The position numbers and the translations under genes were made by a program. Shown here one piece after another: positions 42,588 to 50,844 of a stretch of 64,000 nucleotides of DNA (positions are counted from its first letter, which is position 1; every line of letters begins with the position of its first letter). A model generated the notes under the pieces. The model saw only the letters and a list, made by a program, of their open reading frames with translations, did no database searches and had not been told where the DNA came from. The DNA lies in contig NZ_SLWS01000004.1 of NCBI RefSeq assembly GCF_004345645.1, positions 744,001 through 808,000 on the forward strand, written 5' to 3'. The DNA is from Actinocrispum wychmicini. Lineage in GTDB: Bacteria > Actinomycetota > Actinomycetes > Mycobacteriales > Pseudonocardiaceae.

Positions 42588-42646
42588 GTTATAGGCTCCT
42601 GCCAGGAGTGCTTTCGTGTTCGGTGGATGCTGGACAGGGAGGGCCG

Positions 42647-43549
42647 ATGCCGAGCCCCGATGAGATCCGAGACGGTCAGCGAGTGACGTGGGCGGGGCTT
42701 TCCGCGGGCTGGGAGAAGTGGGACGCGGTCATCACGGATCAGTTGGGCCCGGTCAGCGAGGCGATGATCGAGGGTCTCGACATCGCTGACGGTCGTCACC
42801 ATCTCGACATCGCTTCGGGCACGGGTGAGCCGGGTTTGAGCATCGCGAGACGGTCGCCGAAGGGTCGGGTCGTGCTGACCGACCTGGTAGCGGAGATGCT
42901 GGACATAGCCGTGCGACGAGCCGGGGCGCGCGGGGTCACAAATATCGAGACGATGGTGTGTAGCGCCGATGATCTGCCGTTCGACGACGCCACATTCGAC
43001 AGCGTCTCCGTGCGTTTCGGGTACATGTTCTTCCCTGATGTGGCCAAGGCGACGGCCGAGTTCGCACGAGTGCTCAAGCCGGGCGGACGCCTCTGCTCGT
43101 CGGTTTGGGTCGGGCCCGAGGCAAACCCGTGGACGACGATCGCTACGCAGGCGATCGCGACCGAGGCGGTGGTGACGGCACCCGACCGGGACGGACCGAA
43201 CATGTTTCGGTGCGCCGCCCCGGGATATGTCAGTGCCCTGTACGAAGGCGCGGGGCTGCACGACATTGCGGAGTGGGACGTCCACGTCGAACTCAGGACG
43301 GAATCGCCTGAGCAGTATTGGGAGATGATCAGCGAGCACGTTTCGCTGGCAGTTGCGGCGCTTGCGCAGGTCGACGAACCGGCGCGGGAGCGAATTCGGG
43401 CACACGCCATCTCGAAGGCGAGCGCGTTCGAGAAGGGCGGCAAGGTCCGGGTTCCGGGCGTGGCACGATGCATCGTGGGAACGAAACAGGACGCGTTGTC
43501 AACGCCGTCACATGCCGATGCGGCCACGACGTTCGTCAACTGGACATAG
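42647..43549 (+). CDS. Class I SAM-dependent methyltransferase
   Basis: 300 residues from ATG 42647 with GGGAGG just upstream (a TTG-type start at 42608 is longer but less likely). HHLDIASGTGEPGLSIARR is motif I (SAM glycine loop), VVLTDLVAEMLDIA motif II, CSADDLPFDDATFDSVSVRFGYMFF motif IV/post-II and FARVLKPGGRLCSSVW the final strand, as in UbiE/Methyltransf_11 proteins. Methyl acceptor unknown. Tail-to-tail with the LysR gene, 5 bp apart. Confidence 0.9.
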   Translation: MPSPDEIRDGQRVTWAGLSAGWEKWDAVITDQLGPVSEAMIEGLDIADGRHHLDIASGTGEPGLSIARRSPKGRVVLTDLVAEMLDIAVRRAGARGVTNIETMVCSADDLPFDDATFDSVSVRFGYMFFPDVAKATAEFARVLKPGGRLCSSVWVGPEANPWTTIATQAIATEAVVTAPDRDGPNMFRCAAPGYVSALYEGAGLHDIAEWDVHVELRTESPEQYWEMISEHVSLAVAALAQVDEPARERIRAHAISKASAFEKGGKVRVPGVARCIVGTKQDALSTPSHADAATTFVNWT

Positions 43550-43554
43550 TTGCG

Positions 43555-44466
43555 TCAATCCACTTGAGACAGACAGGTTGCGGGTGGGGTCGGCTCGCCG
43601 GGGCGGGTCTGCTGGACGGCGTGGTGCAGTGCGCTGATGAAGGCGGTGGTCGCGGGCGGGTCCGGCGGGTCGCCGTAGCTGGCCAGGTAGACGTGCCGCC
43701 GGAAGTCGCGAAGGACGCTGGCCTCGATTCCGGGCGCGTGGTGGGTGCGCAGTGCCAGCCCCGGCATGGTGGTCACGCCCATGCCGGCGGCGACCAGTGC
43801 CTGCTGGACGATGATGTCGTCGCTGGTGTACGCGATGGGCGGGACGAAGCCCGCCTTGTCGCAGGCGTCGAGGAACTCGCGGCGGCAGTTCTCGCAGCCC
43901 GCGATCCAGGCGGAGTCGCGGTTGCCGGCCAGTGTCTGGCCGGGTTCGAGGCTGAGCAGGTACATCGGGTCGTCGAACAGGTGCGTGGCGCGGATGTCGT
44001 CCGGGGTCGTGTCGTTGTAGCGGAAGACGACCGCGACGTCGACCTGCCCGGCCCGGAGCAGATCGAGTGCCACGCGCGGGTGGGCCTCGATCAGTTGCAG
44101 TTCGATGCCGGGGTGCTCGCGGCGCAGGGTGCCGGCGGCGTGCGGCACCAGCGCGGCGAGCGCCGACTGGAAGCCGGCGACCCGGACGCGGCCGGTGCGC
44201 AGGCCCACCATCGCGGACAGTTCCGCGGCGGCGGTGTCGACCCGGCCGACGATCTCGGCGGCGCGGCGGGCCAGGTGTTCGCCCTCCGGGGTGAGCCGGA
44301 TGCCCCGGCCGACCCGCTGGACGAGCCTGGCCCCGGTCTCGGCCTCCAGCCTGGCCAGATGGTGGCTGACGGCGGGCTGGGAGTAGTTCAGGTGCTTGGC
44401 GGCCTTGGTGACCGAGCCGTGCGCGGCGATCGCCGCGAGAACCCGTAACCGCAGGATATCCAGCAT
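43555..44466 (-). CDS. LysR-family transcriptional regulator
   Basis: 303 residues from ATG 44466. LDILRLRVLAAIAAHGSVTKAAKHLNYSQPAVSHHLARLE is the HTH; GIRLTPEGEHLARRAAEI and an effector domain from VGLRTGRVRVAGFQSALAAL follow. Divergent from a cysteine-dioxygenase-like gene with 94 bp between starts, its probable target, so the effector may be a thiol or sulfur metabolite (inferred). Confidence 0.92.
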   Translation of the reverse strand: MLDILRLRVLAAIAAHGSVTKAAKHLNYSQPAVSHHLARLEAETGARLVQRVGRGIRLTPEGEHLARRAAEIVGRVDTAAAELSAMVGLRTGRVRVAGFQSALAALVPHAAGTLRREHPGIELQLIEAHPRVALDLLRAGQVDVAVVFRYNDTTPDDIRATHLFDDPMYLLSLEPGQTLAGNRDSAWIAGCENCRREFLDACDKAGFVPPIAYTSDDIIVQQALVAAGMGVTTMPGLALRTHHAPGIEASVLRDFRRHVYLASYGDPPDPPATTAFISALHHAVQQTRPGEPTPPATCLSQVD

Positions 44467-44478
44467 ACATAAATAGTA
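44466..44478 (-). promoter_or_regulatory. T-N11-A box/-10 overlapping leaderless LysR start
   Basis: On the minus strand TACTATTTATGTA ends at the A of the ATG. TACTAT is a near-consensus -10 with a 6-nt gap, and TAC/GTA ends are inverted. Third case of this geometry in the window. Confidence 0.55.
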
Positions 44479-44560
44479 CGCATGTGTTTGCCCAAGTATT
44501 GTCATTGGACGAATGAGTCCGTCGACTAGAGGCTGAACGGGACACAAGGAGGACCCGACC

Positions 44561-45061
44561 ATGACCCGCTCACTGACCACGCTCACCGATCTCGTCGCGG
44601 CGGTGCGCCAGGCGATCGACGTGCGGACCGGCTGGACGGACACCGCGGAACTGGTCGCCGACCAGCTTCGCGCGCACCTGCCCGGCCCCGAGATCCTGAC
44701 GCCCGAACAGCGTCTCGGTCAGCCCGACCGGGTCGCGGGCCACCTGCTGCACGCCGAGCCCGACGGGACGTTCTCCATCCTCGGCCTGGTCTGGCGCCCC
44801 GGGCAGACCACCCGGATCCACGACCACATCACCTGGTGCGTCGTGGGCGTGCTGTCGGGCATCGAGCACGAGGAACTGTTCGACGAAGCGCTCAACCCCA
44901 CGGGCACGCGGGACAACCCTCCCGGCGAAGTCAGCGGTTTCGCGCCGCCCGGCGACATCCACCGCATCCGCAACGTCGGCGACGAGATCGCCATCAGCGT
45001 GCACATCTACGGCACCGACATCACCCGCGTCGGATCCAGCGCCCGCCGGTTCTACAACTGA
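44561..45061 (+). CDS. Cysteine-dioxygenase-like cupin enzyme
   Basis: 166 residues behind a strong AAGGAGG site. H87 and H89 (RIHDHITWCVVGVLSG) and H134 (GDIHRIRN) supply the three-His iron site of the CDO_I cupin fold. C93 sits where thiol dioxygenases have the crosslinking cysteine. Predicted to oxidise cysteine or 3-mercaptopropionate to the sulfinic acid using O2. It lies opposite a LysR regulator and 33 bp before the VOC gene. Confidence 0.85.
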   Translation: MTRSLTTLTDLVAAVRQAIDVRTGWTDTAELVADQLRAHLPGPEILTPEQRLGQPDRVAGHLLHAEPDGTFSILGLVWRPGQTTRIHDHITWCVVGVLSGIEHEELFDEALNPTGTRDNPPGEVSGFAPPGDIHRIRNVGDEIAISVHIYGTDITRVGSSARRFYN

Positions 45062-45094
45062 GGGGTTCCCATTGGAGTACTTGAGGAGTTCATC

Positions 45095-45565
45095 ATGAAC
45101 GACACCGACCAGCGAGGCCCTGGGCGCGGGACGATCCAGCGGATGGACAACATCGCCATCGTCGTCGACGACCTCGCGGCCGCCAAGGCGTTCTTCGCCG
45201 AACTCGGACTGGAGCTGGAAGGCGAGGCGACTGTCGAGGGCAGCGTGGTGGATCGCCTCGTCGGGCTTGAGGGAGTCCGATCGGACATCGCGATGATGCG
45301 CACCCCGGACGGCCACGGACGGCTGGAGCTGACCAAGTACCACACGCCGTCGAGCCGAAACGGCGACCCGCGCGCTCCGGCGAACACGCTGGGCGGCCAT
45401 CGCGTCATGTTCGCCGTCGAAGACATCGAAGACATCCTCGACCGCCTGCGGCCCCACGGAGCCGAACTCCTCGGCGAGCTGGTGCGGTATGAGAACAGCT
45501 ACCGGCTCTGCTACCTCCGCGGCCCCGCAGGCATCATCGTCGCGCTGGCCGAGCGGACCAACTGA
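45095..45565 (+). CDS. VOC-superfamily (glyoxalase/dioxygenase fold) protein
   Basis: 156 residues; GAGGAG precedes the ATG. Two beta-alpha-beta-beta-beta units are recognisable: IQRMDNIAIVVDDLAAAKAFFAELGLELEGE, then GHRVMFAVEDIEDILDRLRPHGAELLGEL with a terminal LCYLRGPAGIIVALAE. Potential metal ligands include Glu in GRLELTKYH and Glu near the C-terminus, but the usual first His is not obvious. Could be a lyase, dioxygenase or binding protein; substrate unknown. Confidence 0.85.
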   Translation: MNDTDQRGPGRGTIQRMDNIAIVVDDLAAAKAFFAELGLELEGEATVEGSVVDRLVGLEGVRSDIAMMRTPDGHGRLELTKYHTPSSRNGDPRAPANTLGGHRVMFAVEDIEDILDRLRPHGAELLGELVRYENSYRLCYLRGPAGIIVALAERTN

Positions 45566-45570
45566 GTGGT

Positions 45571-46491
45571 CTACCGGTCCCTCTCACCCGCACGACTCGC
45601 GTCTCCGCGCTGCGTCGCTGCCCAGTCGCGGATGGCGGCGACGAACTCCTCGGGCGCGTCGGACTCCACGTACAGGCCGGCGTCCTCGACGATCACGGTC
45701 TTGTGGTCGGGGAAGGTCGCTTCCAGGCGTTCGCGCTCCCGGGGACGGAAGCCGATTTGGGCGTTGCCCCACACGATCAGTGTCGGCAGTTGGGCGAGGT
45801 CGGCGAGGCCGGCTTCGACCTCGGTGAAGAAGGCCCGGCTGGCGGTGATCCGGCCGGGGAGTACGGCGGAGGCCTGGCGGCGCTCGGGGGTGTCCAGCGC
45901 CCGGCGGTAGTGGGTCATCTCGGCCGCGGTCGGCTTGCGCCTGCGGTGGCCCATCGGGATGAACGCCTTGACGACGAGGTTGAGCCGCCGGGCCAGGAAG
46001 CGGATCGGGGGTCCGCCGGCGATGCGAGCGAAGGCCTCGAAGTAGAGGTCGCCGTTGACCGGCCAAGCCCAGGCGTTGGCGAGGACCAGCCGATCGAAGA
46101 CGCCAGGCCGACGACGTGCGGCGGCCAGGCCGATCGGGCCGCCCCAGTCCTGCCCGACCAGAGTGACCCTAGTGAGGCCGAGCGCGTCGACAAACCCGGT
46201 GACCACGTCCGCGTGCTCCTCGGGCAGGTACCGGTAGCCGGGCTTCGGTGTGGACAGTCCGAAGCCCGGGTAGTCGAGGGCGACGCACCGGAAGTCGTCG
46301 CGCAGCGCGCGGATCACGTCGCGCCAGAGGAACGACCAGGTCGGGTTGCCGTGCAGGAGCAGCAGGGTGGGACCTGACCCCTCGTCGACGTAGTGCACGG
46401 TGTGCCCGTCGATATCGACGAAGCGGCTCTCGAACGGGAACAGGGCGTCGTCGACCCAGTCGGGCCGCGCGCTCTCGGTGGCATCGGCCAT
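45571..46491 (-). CDS. Haloalkane-dehalogenase-like alpha/beta-hydrolase lacking catalytic His
   Basis: 306 residues from ATG 46491 (GAGGGG 5 nt upstream). HGNPTWSFLWRDVI, LDYPGFGLSTPK and LVGQDWGGPIGL (nucleophile D115) are those of haloalkane dehalogenases. However, the strand-8 motif that normally reads DAGHY(V)xED is EDAGLYVESD, with Leu at position 273 in place of the catalytic His. The expected acid positions (the strand-7 WGxxD and the strand-6 Glu) read WGNAQ and LANAWAWP. As written the protein should not complete the two-step hydrolysis. It might be a binding protein, a covalent trap, or simply decayed. Confidence 0.8.
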   Translation of the reverse strand: MADATESARPDWVDDALFPFESRFVDIDGHTVHYVDEGSGPTLLLLHGNPTWSFLWRDVIRALRDDFRCVALDYPGFGLSTPKPGYRYLPEEHADVVTGFVDALGLTRVTLVGQDWGGPIGLAAARRRPGVFDRLVLANAWAWPVNGDLYFEAFARIAGGPPIRFLARRLNLVVKAFIPMGHRRRKPTAAEMTHYRRALDTPERRQASAVLPGRITASRAFFTEVEAGLADLAQLPTLIVWGNAQIGFRPRERERLEATFPDHKTVIVEDAGLYVESDAPEEFVAAIRDWAATQRGDASRAGERDR

Positions 46492-46568
46492 GGCGGCCCC
46501 TCTGTCTCGGCAGTGCGGTGAACTTGAGATTGTCACGCACGCTTGAGAAGGTCAAGTGGAGGGGATGA

Positions 46569-46823
46569 TGCGTAGTTGCGGCCAGTACTGCGGGCGGCGT
46601 GGCGCAGATGGCGCGTCCGCAGTTGCTGGAGCAGTTCCGCCGCGACCCGGCCGCACTGGCCGCCGGCGAGTGGTGGCGGGTGGTCACGCCGATGTTCTTC
46701 CAGGACGGACACCTGCTCGGCACGGTCGTCAACCTGGTGATGCTCGCGCTGGGGCTGATCTTGTCGCCACGGCACGCGGCCCCTGACACAGCGGGCACAC
46801 GGACCGCGAAGCGTGCTCACTGA
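46569..46823 (+). pseudogene. Rhomboid-protease gene fragment
   Basis: The frame contains VAQMARPQLLEQFRRDPAALAAGEWWRVVTPMFFQDGHLLGTVVNLVML, the amphipathic loop-1 region of rhomboid intramembrane proteases (GEWWRLVTPMF...NL). The frame runs into a stop at 46566-46568, so the first membrane helix is missing. The GxS catalytic helix and everything beyond are absent. Its 3' end overlaps the SRPBCC gene. A remnant. Confidence 0.6.
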
Positions 46824-47302
46824 TGCCCGTGGTGGGTGGCGAGCCTTTCGATGGTGCGGAGTTCCTGGTCGATTTTCGCGTAGGCGGCGTGGCGGCGGTG
46901 CGATCCGCCCGGACCGGGCGTCGGGGTCTGGCCGCGGCGGTGTTCAAGATGCGCCAGTAGGGTTTCGTTGCCCAGGGGGCGGGCAGCGAAGGCGACGACA
47001 ATCGTGGCGGACTGCATCAGGCACCAGCCTGGTCGGAGCCTGGCGTCCATCGTGTCCTCGAGGCCGGAAGCGTCCTGCACCAGCAGTCGCAGATGCTCGC
47101 CCCGCCGCTCGACGATGCGTACCTGGGCGACGCCGGGTTCGTAGCGGGGGGTGGCGTTCTCCAGGTCCGCGATGACCTGCCACACGGCGTCGAAGGGCAC
47201 GGCGACGCGCCGCTGCCGAACGACGGCGCCGGGCAGGGCGGCCGCGAGAACGGCGAGGCGGTCGATCGGGTCGATGTCGGGGAGCCCCACTGGATCGTTC
47301 AC
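46817..47302 (-). CDS. SRPBCC (polyketide-cyclase/START-like) protein
   Basis: 161 residues from GTG 47302, which overlaps the sigma-factor stop (GTGA); GTG 47311 is a longer alternative. RRVAVPFDAVWQVIADLENATPRYEPGVAQVRIVERRGEHLRLLVQ is a typical SRPBCC start with a hydrophobic ligand cavity. The C-terminal ~35 residues are His/Arg-rich and helical. Translationally coupled to the ECF sigma factor, so it may be a regulatory partner or a target product. Confidence 0.8.
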   Translation of the reverse strand: MNDPVGLPDIDPIDRLAVLAAALPGAVVRQRRVAVPFDAVWQVIADLENATPRYEPGVAQVRIVERRGEHLRLLVQDASGLEDTMDARLRPGWCLMQSATIVVAFAARPLGNETLLAHLEHRRGQTPTPGPGGSHRRHAAYAKIDQELRTIERLATHHGHQ

Positions 47303-47790
47303 GATTCCCACACCTCCCGGAACGCGGCCCTGGCTCGATGCAGCCGGGATTTCACGGTCCCTATCGGGATCCCCAACGTGGTGGCGATCTCGTGCTCGCT
47401 GAGTCCTTCCCGGGTCCGCAGGACCAGCACGACGCGCTGGGGGACCGGCAGACGCGCCAGGGCGTCATCGATGTCCACCAGCCCTTCGAGCGAAGCGGCG
47501 TGGTGGTCCATGCGCGTTTCCTCGGTGGCGACCTCCATGTCGTGCCTGCGGGCGAGGCTGATCGCCGTCCGGACGGTGACCGACCGTATCCAGGTCACGA
47601 TCGCCTCGGGAGCGCGCAGCGAAGGCAGGCCCCGGAAGATCGCCAGCAGGGCCTCCTGTGTGGCATCGTCGACCGCCGCCGGGGCGATGCGCGCGCACAA
47701 CCGGCGGACATACGGGGCCAGTTCGTCGAGAAGCCTGTCCAACGCGAGCGCGTCCCCGTGCTGAGCGGCCGAGACGATCTCCGGATCCAC
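47299..47790 (-). CDS. ECF-type RNA polymerase sigma factor
   Basis: 163 residues from GTG 47790, which is 6 nt after a -10-like TACCTT. Region 2 is LDRLLDELAPYVRRLCARIAPAAVDDATQEALLAIFRGL...WIRSVTVRTAISLARR; region 4 is LARLPVPQRVVLVLRTREGLSEHEIATTLGIPIGTVKSRLHRAR. No anti-sigma gene is adjacent; the coupled SRPBCC gene occupies that position. Likely transcribes itself and the divergent FAD-enzyme gene through the palindromic GGAACC boxes between them. Confidence 0.9.
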   Translation of the reverse strand: MDPEIVSAAQHGDALALDRLLDELAPYVRRLCARIAPAAVDDATQEALLAIFRGLPSLRAPEAIVTWIRSVTVRTAISLARRHDMEVATEETRMDHHAASLEGLVDIDDALARLPVPQRVVLVLRTREGLSEHEIATTLGIPIGTVKSRLHRARAAFREVWES

Positions 47791-47796
47791 ACCAAG

Positions 47797-47827
47797 AAGG
47801 TAGCGGGGAACCTTCCAAAGGTTCCCC
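47797..47827. promoter_or_regulatory. Divergent palindromic ECF promoter
   Basis: GGGGAACCTT (47805-47814) and AAGGTTCCCC (47818-47827) are perfect arms around CCA. Each strand therefore shows GGAACC, the ECF -35 element. On the minus strand GGAACC (47825-47820), a 17-bp spacer and TACCTT (47802-47797) lead to the sigma-factor GTG. The plus-strand -10 is less clear. Confidence 0.65.
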
Positions 47828-47871
47828 GCCCCTTTCCGAACGGAAGGACACCACACGGAGGGACATGTCCA

Positions 47872-49023
47872 GTGGAACCAGATCTGACCATCGTCGGCGC
47901 GGGCGTCACCGGGCTCACCGCCGCCATCGAGGCAGCCGAACGTGGCTGGCGGGTAACCGTCACCGAAGCGCATTCCCGGCCGGGCGGGCGGGGACGCTCG
48001 CTGGCGGCTCCCTACCTGGCCAACGACGGTCCACACGCGATCTACACAGACGGGCCGTGGTGGGCGTGGTTGGAGCGCCGCGGTCTCACGCCGCCCATCG
48101 TGGCGGCGCCGCGCAAAGCCGACCTCGTCCGGGCCGGCGGCCGGTTCGGTCCCTGGCCGGCCGAACTCAGCAAGGCCATCGCCGCGCTGCCCGCCGAGGC
48201 GCCGACAGCGGAATCGTTCCGCCGCTGGCTGCTTCGGCACGTCGACGCGGCGATGGCTGAGGCGATCGTCGGAGTGGCTTTCATCTTCACCTTCGACCGC
48301 GACCCTGGGCGGCTTTCGGCCGCGTTCACCCACCAGCGCCTTCGCCGGTCGCTTGCCGGCGGCTCCCGGTACGTGGCCGGCGGGTGGTCCACCCTGGTCG
48401 ATCTTCTTGCCGAGCGAGCCGCCGGCCTCGGCGTGCGGATACACGCCCAGACACGGATATTCGCCCTGCCCACGGGCCCGACGATCCTGGCCACCAGCCT
48501 CGCCACGGCACGCCAGTTGACCGGCGACCGATCGCTCGTCTGGCCCGGCACGCGCGTGGCGACGGTCGACCTGGGCCTGCGGGTGGACAGCGGCCCGGAC
48601 TGGTTTCGGGTCATGGACCTGGATGACCGGATCTACGCCGCCCGCTACAGCCTCGCCGACCCCAGCTTGGCCCCGCCCGGGCACGACCTCATCCAGGTCG
48701 CCGCCGCATGCGCCCCCCACGAGCGAAAAACCGACGCCGAACACCGAGTGCAGCAACTTCTCGACCAGACCTGGCCCGGCTGGCGTGCTGCCGTGCAGTG
48801 GCACCGCAGCGCCCTGCGCACGAACTGCACCGGAGCCATCGACCTGCCCGGAACAACATGGCACGACCGCCCACCCGTCCGCCGCGGCAACACTCTCGCC
48901 GTGGCCACAGACCAGTCCGCCGCGCCCGGACTGCTCGCCGAAGTCGGAATCGCCGCTGCCCAGTCCGCCCTCCAACAACTCGGCGAAACGCCCAGCCCGA
49001 CCCAGGCCCACACGCGAGTCTGA
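47872..49023 (+). CDS. FAD-dependent amine-oxidase/desaturase-like oxidoreductase
   Basis: 383 residues from GTG 47872 (GGAGGG upstream). The dinucleotide-binding motif LTIVGAGVTGLTAAIEAAERGWRVTVTEA opens the protein and RPGGRGRS completes the FAD site, as in phytoene-desaturase/amine-oxidase-like flavoproteins. Substrate not clear; the family includes carotenoid enzymes. Transcribed away from an ECF sigma gene across a shared palindrome, so stress-linked expression is inferred. Confidence 0.85.
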   Translation: MEPDLTIVGAGVTGLTAAIEAAERGWRVTVTEAHSRPGGRGRSLAAPYLANDGPHAIYTDGPWWAWLERRGLTPPIVAAPRKADLVRAGGRFGPWPAELSKAIAALPAEAPTAESFRRWLLRHVDAAMAEAIVGVAFIFTFDRDPGRLSAAFTHQRLRRSLAGGSRYVAGGWSTLVDLLAERAAGLGVRIHAQTRIFALPTGPTILATSLATARQLTGDRSLVWPGTRVATVDLGLRVDSGPDWFRVMDLDDRIYAARYSLADPSLAPPGHDLIQVAAACAPHERKTDAEHRVQQLLDQTWPGWRAAVQWHRSALRTNCTGAIDLPGTTWHDRPPVRRGNTLAVATDQSAAPGLLAEVGIAAAQSALQQLGETPSPTQAHTRV

Positions 49024-49027
49024 CCGG

Positions 49028-49390
49028 CGCCACGCCTACACGGATTCCAGGAGTTCGGCCAGTCGAAGGGTGTCGCGTTCCTCGCCTTCCCGGACGCCAT
49101 GGCCACGGCGATCGGCTTCGACCGGACACCCTTCCACTGGCGGGCCCACCACGAGATCTTCCGCTATGTGCACACGGTGAGCGGACGCCTGACCGGCCTC
49201 ACCCTGGTCTGGCTGTTCATGCAGGTCCTGATGCCGTTCGCGACCCGGGTGATCACCGCCGACGGCGCCCTCCCATCCCGGTTCAGCTGTACGCGATCGT
49301 GCAGGTGCTGGCGTCCGCGTCGTTCGCGCTGATCATCCGGGAGATCCGACGCGAACACCTGTACCGCCGACGTGCGACGAAGTCGCTGAC
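49028..49390 (+). pseudogene. TMEM175/DUF1211-like membrane-channel fragment with frameshift
   Basis: One frame reads FHWRAHHEIFRYVHTVSGRLTGLTLVWLFMQVLMPFATRVI, recalling the 'W..H...F....R......NL......LPF.T' core of TMEM175 K+-channel-type proteins. At about 49265-49275 the frame degenerates, and the continuation PIPVQLYAIVQVLASASFALIIREIRREHLYRRR is in another frame. The N-terminal channel helix is also missing. A broken gene. Confidence 0.55.
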
Positions 49391-49462
49391 CATGACATGG
49401 ATATCGGCCGCCCTTCCGCGTATACCGGCAGGTGGAAGTTGCCGACCGGATGGAGTTGTGAG

Positions 49463-50350
49463 ATGTCACCTTGTCGCGTGGCCGTGGTTCAGGCCGCACC
49501 TGTCCTGTTCGATGTCGAGGCGACTGTCGGCCGGTTCGAGACGCTGCTCGCGAAGGCCTGTGCGGACGGCGCGAAGTTGGTGGTGTTCCCGGAGGCTTTC
49601 CTTGGTGGGTATCCGAAGGGGGCGACTTTTGGGGCGACCGTTGGCGAGCGCACCGATGAGGGGCGGGCGTTGTACGCGCGGTATCGGCGGTCGGCCGTGG
49701 AGATCCCGGGCGAGACGTTCGAGGCGATCAGTGCCGCCGTCGCCCGGCATCAGGTCCATGTCGTTGTGGGCGTTATCGAGCGTGGTGGGCACACGTTGTA
49801 CTGCACGGCGTTGGTGATCGCGCCGGACGGCACGCTGTTGGCGCGGCATCGCAAGCTTGTGCCGACCGGGATGGAACGGATCATCTGGGGCCGCGGTGGC
49901 GCTGATGACCTGGCGGTCGTGGACACCGATCTGGGCCGGATCGGCTTGGCGATCTGCTGGGAGAACTACATGCCGCTCTACCGGACCTGGCTGTATGAGC
50001 AGGGCGTGCAGATCTACTGCGCGCCCACGGTCGACATGCGTGACTCGTGGACCGCGACCATGCGGCACATCGGGGTCGAGGGACGCTGCTTTGTGTTGTC
50101 CGCCAACCAGTTCGCGGTGTCCGACGACTACCCTGCCGGTTTCGTGGCGGACGCGGGTGGGCCGGTGATCCGCGGTGGGAGCTGTGTCGTCGACCCGTTC
50201 GGCCGGTTCGTCGCCGGTCCGGTGTTCGACCGCGGCGAGGTGCTGTTCGCCGACATCGACCTGGACGTCCTCGACGGCGCGTACCTGGATCTCGACGTGG
50301 TGGGTCACTACGCGCGCCCCGACCTCTTTCAGTTGCGCACCGATTGGTAA
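49463..50350 (+). CDS. Nitrilase
   Basis: 295 residues from ATG 49463 (GGAG 7 nt upstream). The Glu-Lys-Cys triad is E44 (VVFPEAFLGGYP), K131 (ARHRKLVPT) and C165 (AICWENYMPL); GGYPKG and the CWENYMP context match true nitrilases (branch 1) better than amidases. Converts nitriles to carboxylic acid plus ammonia, cytoplasmic, probably as a spiral oligomer. Monocistronic. Confidence 0.92.
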   Translation: MSPCRVAVVQAAPVLFDVEATVGRFETLLAKACADGAKLVVFPEAFLGGYPKGATFGATVGERTDEGRALYARYRRSAVEIPGETFEAISAAVARHQVHVVVGVIERGGHTLYCTALVIAPDGTLLARHRKLVPTGMERIIWGRGGADDLAVVDTDLGRIGLAICWENYMPLYRTWLYEQGVQIYCAPTVDMRDSWTATMRHIGVEGRCFVLSANQFAVSDDYPAGFVADAGGPVIRGGSCVVDPFGRFVAGPVFDRGEVLFADIDLDVLDGAYLDLDVVGHYARPDLFQLRTDW

Positions 50351-50436
50351 CGGACAGACCCTGAATTCGCTTTCGTCCGCTAACGCCGGTTCGATTCGCG
50401 CGATGTACGGTCCGTCGATGTTCGGATTGGAGTGCC

Positions 50437-50844
50437 GTGGCCGAAGCGGATGTTGACCGTGCGCGAGAGGCGTACGGCAGGCTGATCGACCATGACAGGG
50501 TCGAATTCGACGACTTTCTGGACGTCGAGCCGGAGGACCGCGCGGACGAGGTGAGCACACGGCTGGCGGAGAGGTTTCGAAAGCCGCCGGACGCGGTCAT
50601 GATCAGGGTGCGCGGGCGGCACGTCGGCGTGAGCACCCTGGCCAGGGTGCGCGAGGCCGAAGGTGTGGCCGGCGGCGAGATCGGTGCCGGCGACGGGGCC
50701 AGTCCGCTGGGCAGTTCGACCCGTTACCGGACGATCCAGTTCTCGTGCGGGAACAACGACAGCACAGCGATTCGTTCCTTCTATGACGAGCGGCAATTAC
50801 CTACCTGCCCGAACGGACACGGCCCGATGGAGCTTCAGCGATGA
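50437..50844 (+). CDS. Small protein with C-terminal zinc-ribbon-like segment
   Basis: 135 residues, GTG start with GGAG 6 nt upstream. The N-terminal half is helical and acidic (DVDRAREAYGRLIDHDRVEFDDFLDVEPEDR). The C-terminal part FSCGNNDSTAIRSFYDERQLPTCPNGHGPMELQR places Cys, Cys and His as in a small metal ribbon, although it has fewer Cys than a full C4 site. First gene of a six-gene coupled cluster (4-nt overlap with the next). Function unknown; perhaps an adaptor. Confidence 0.6.
   Translation: MAEADVDRAREAYGRLIDHDRVEFDDFLDVEPEDRADEVSTRLAERFRKPPDAVMIRVRGRHVGVSTLARVREAEGVAGGEIGAGDGASPLGSSTRYRTIQFSCGNNDSTAIRSFYDERQLPTCPNGHGPMELQR

Noticed and set aside
50370..50400. Possible tRNA T-arm (GGTTCGATTC)
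   Set aside because: No matching anticodon or acceptor stems around it; only a chance string.
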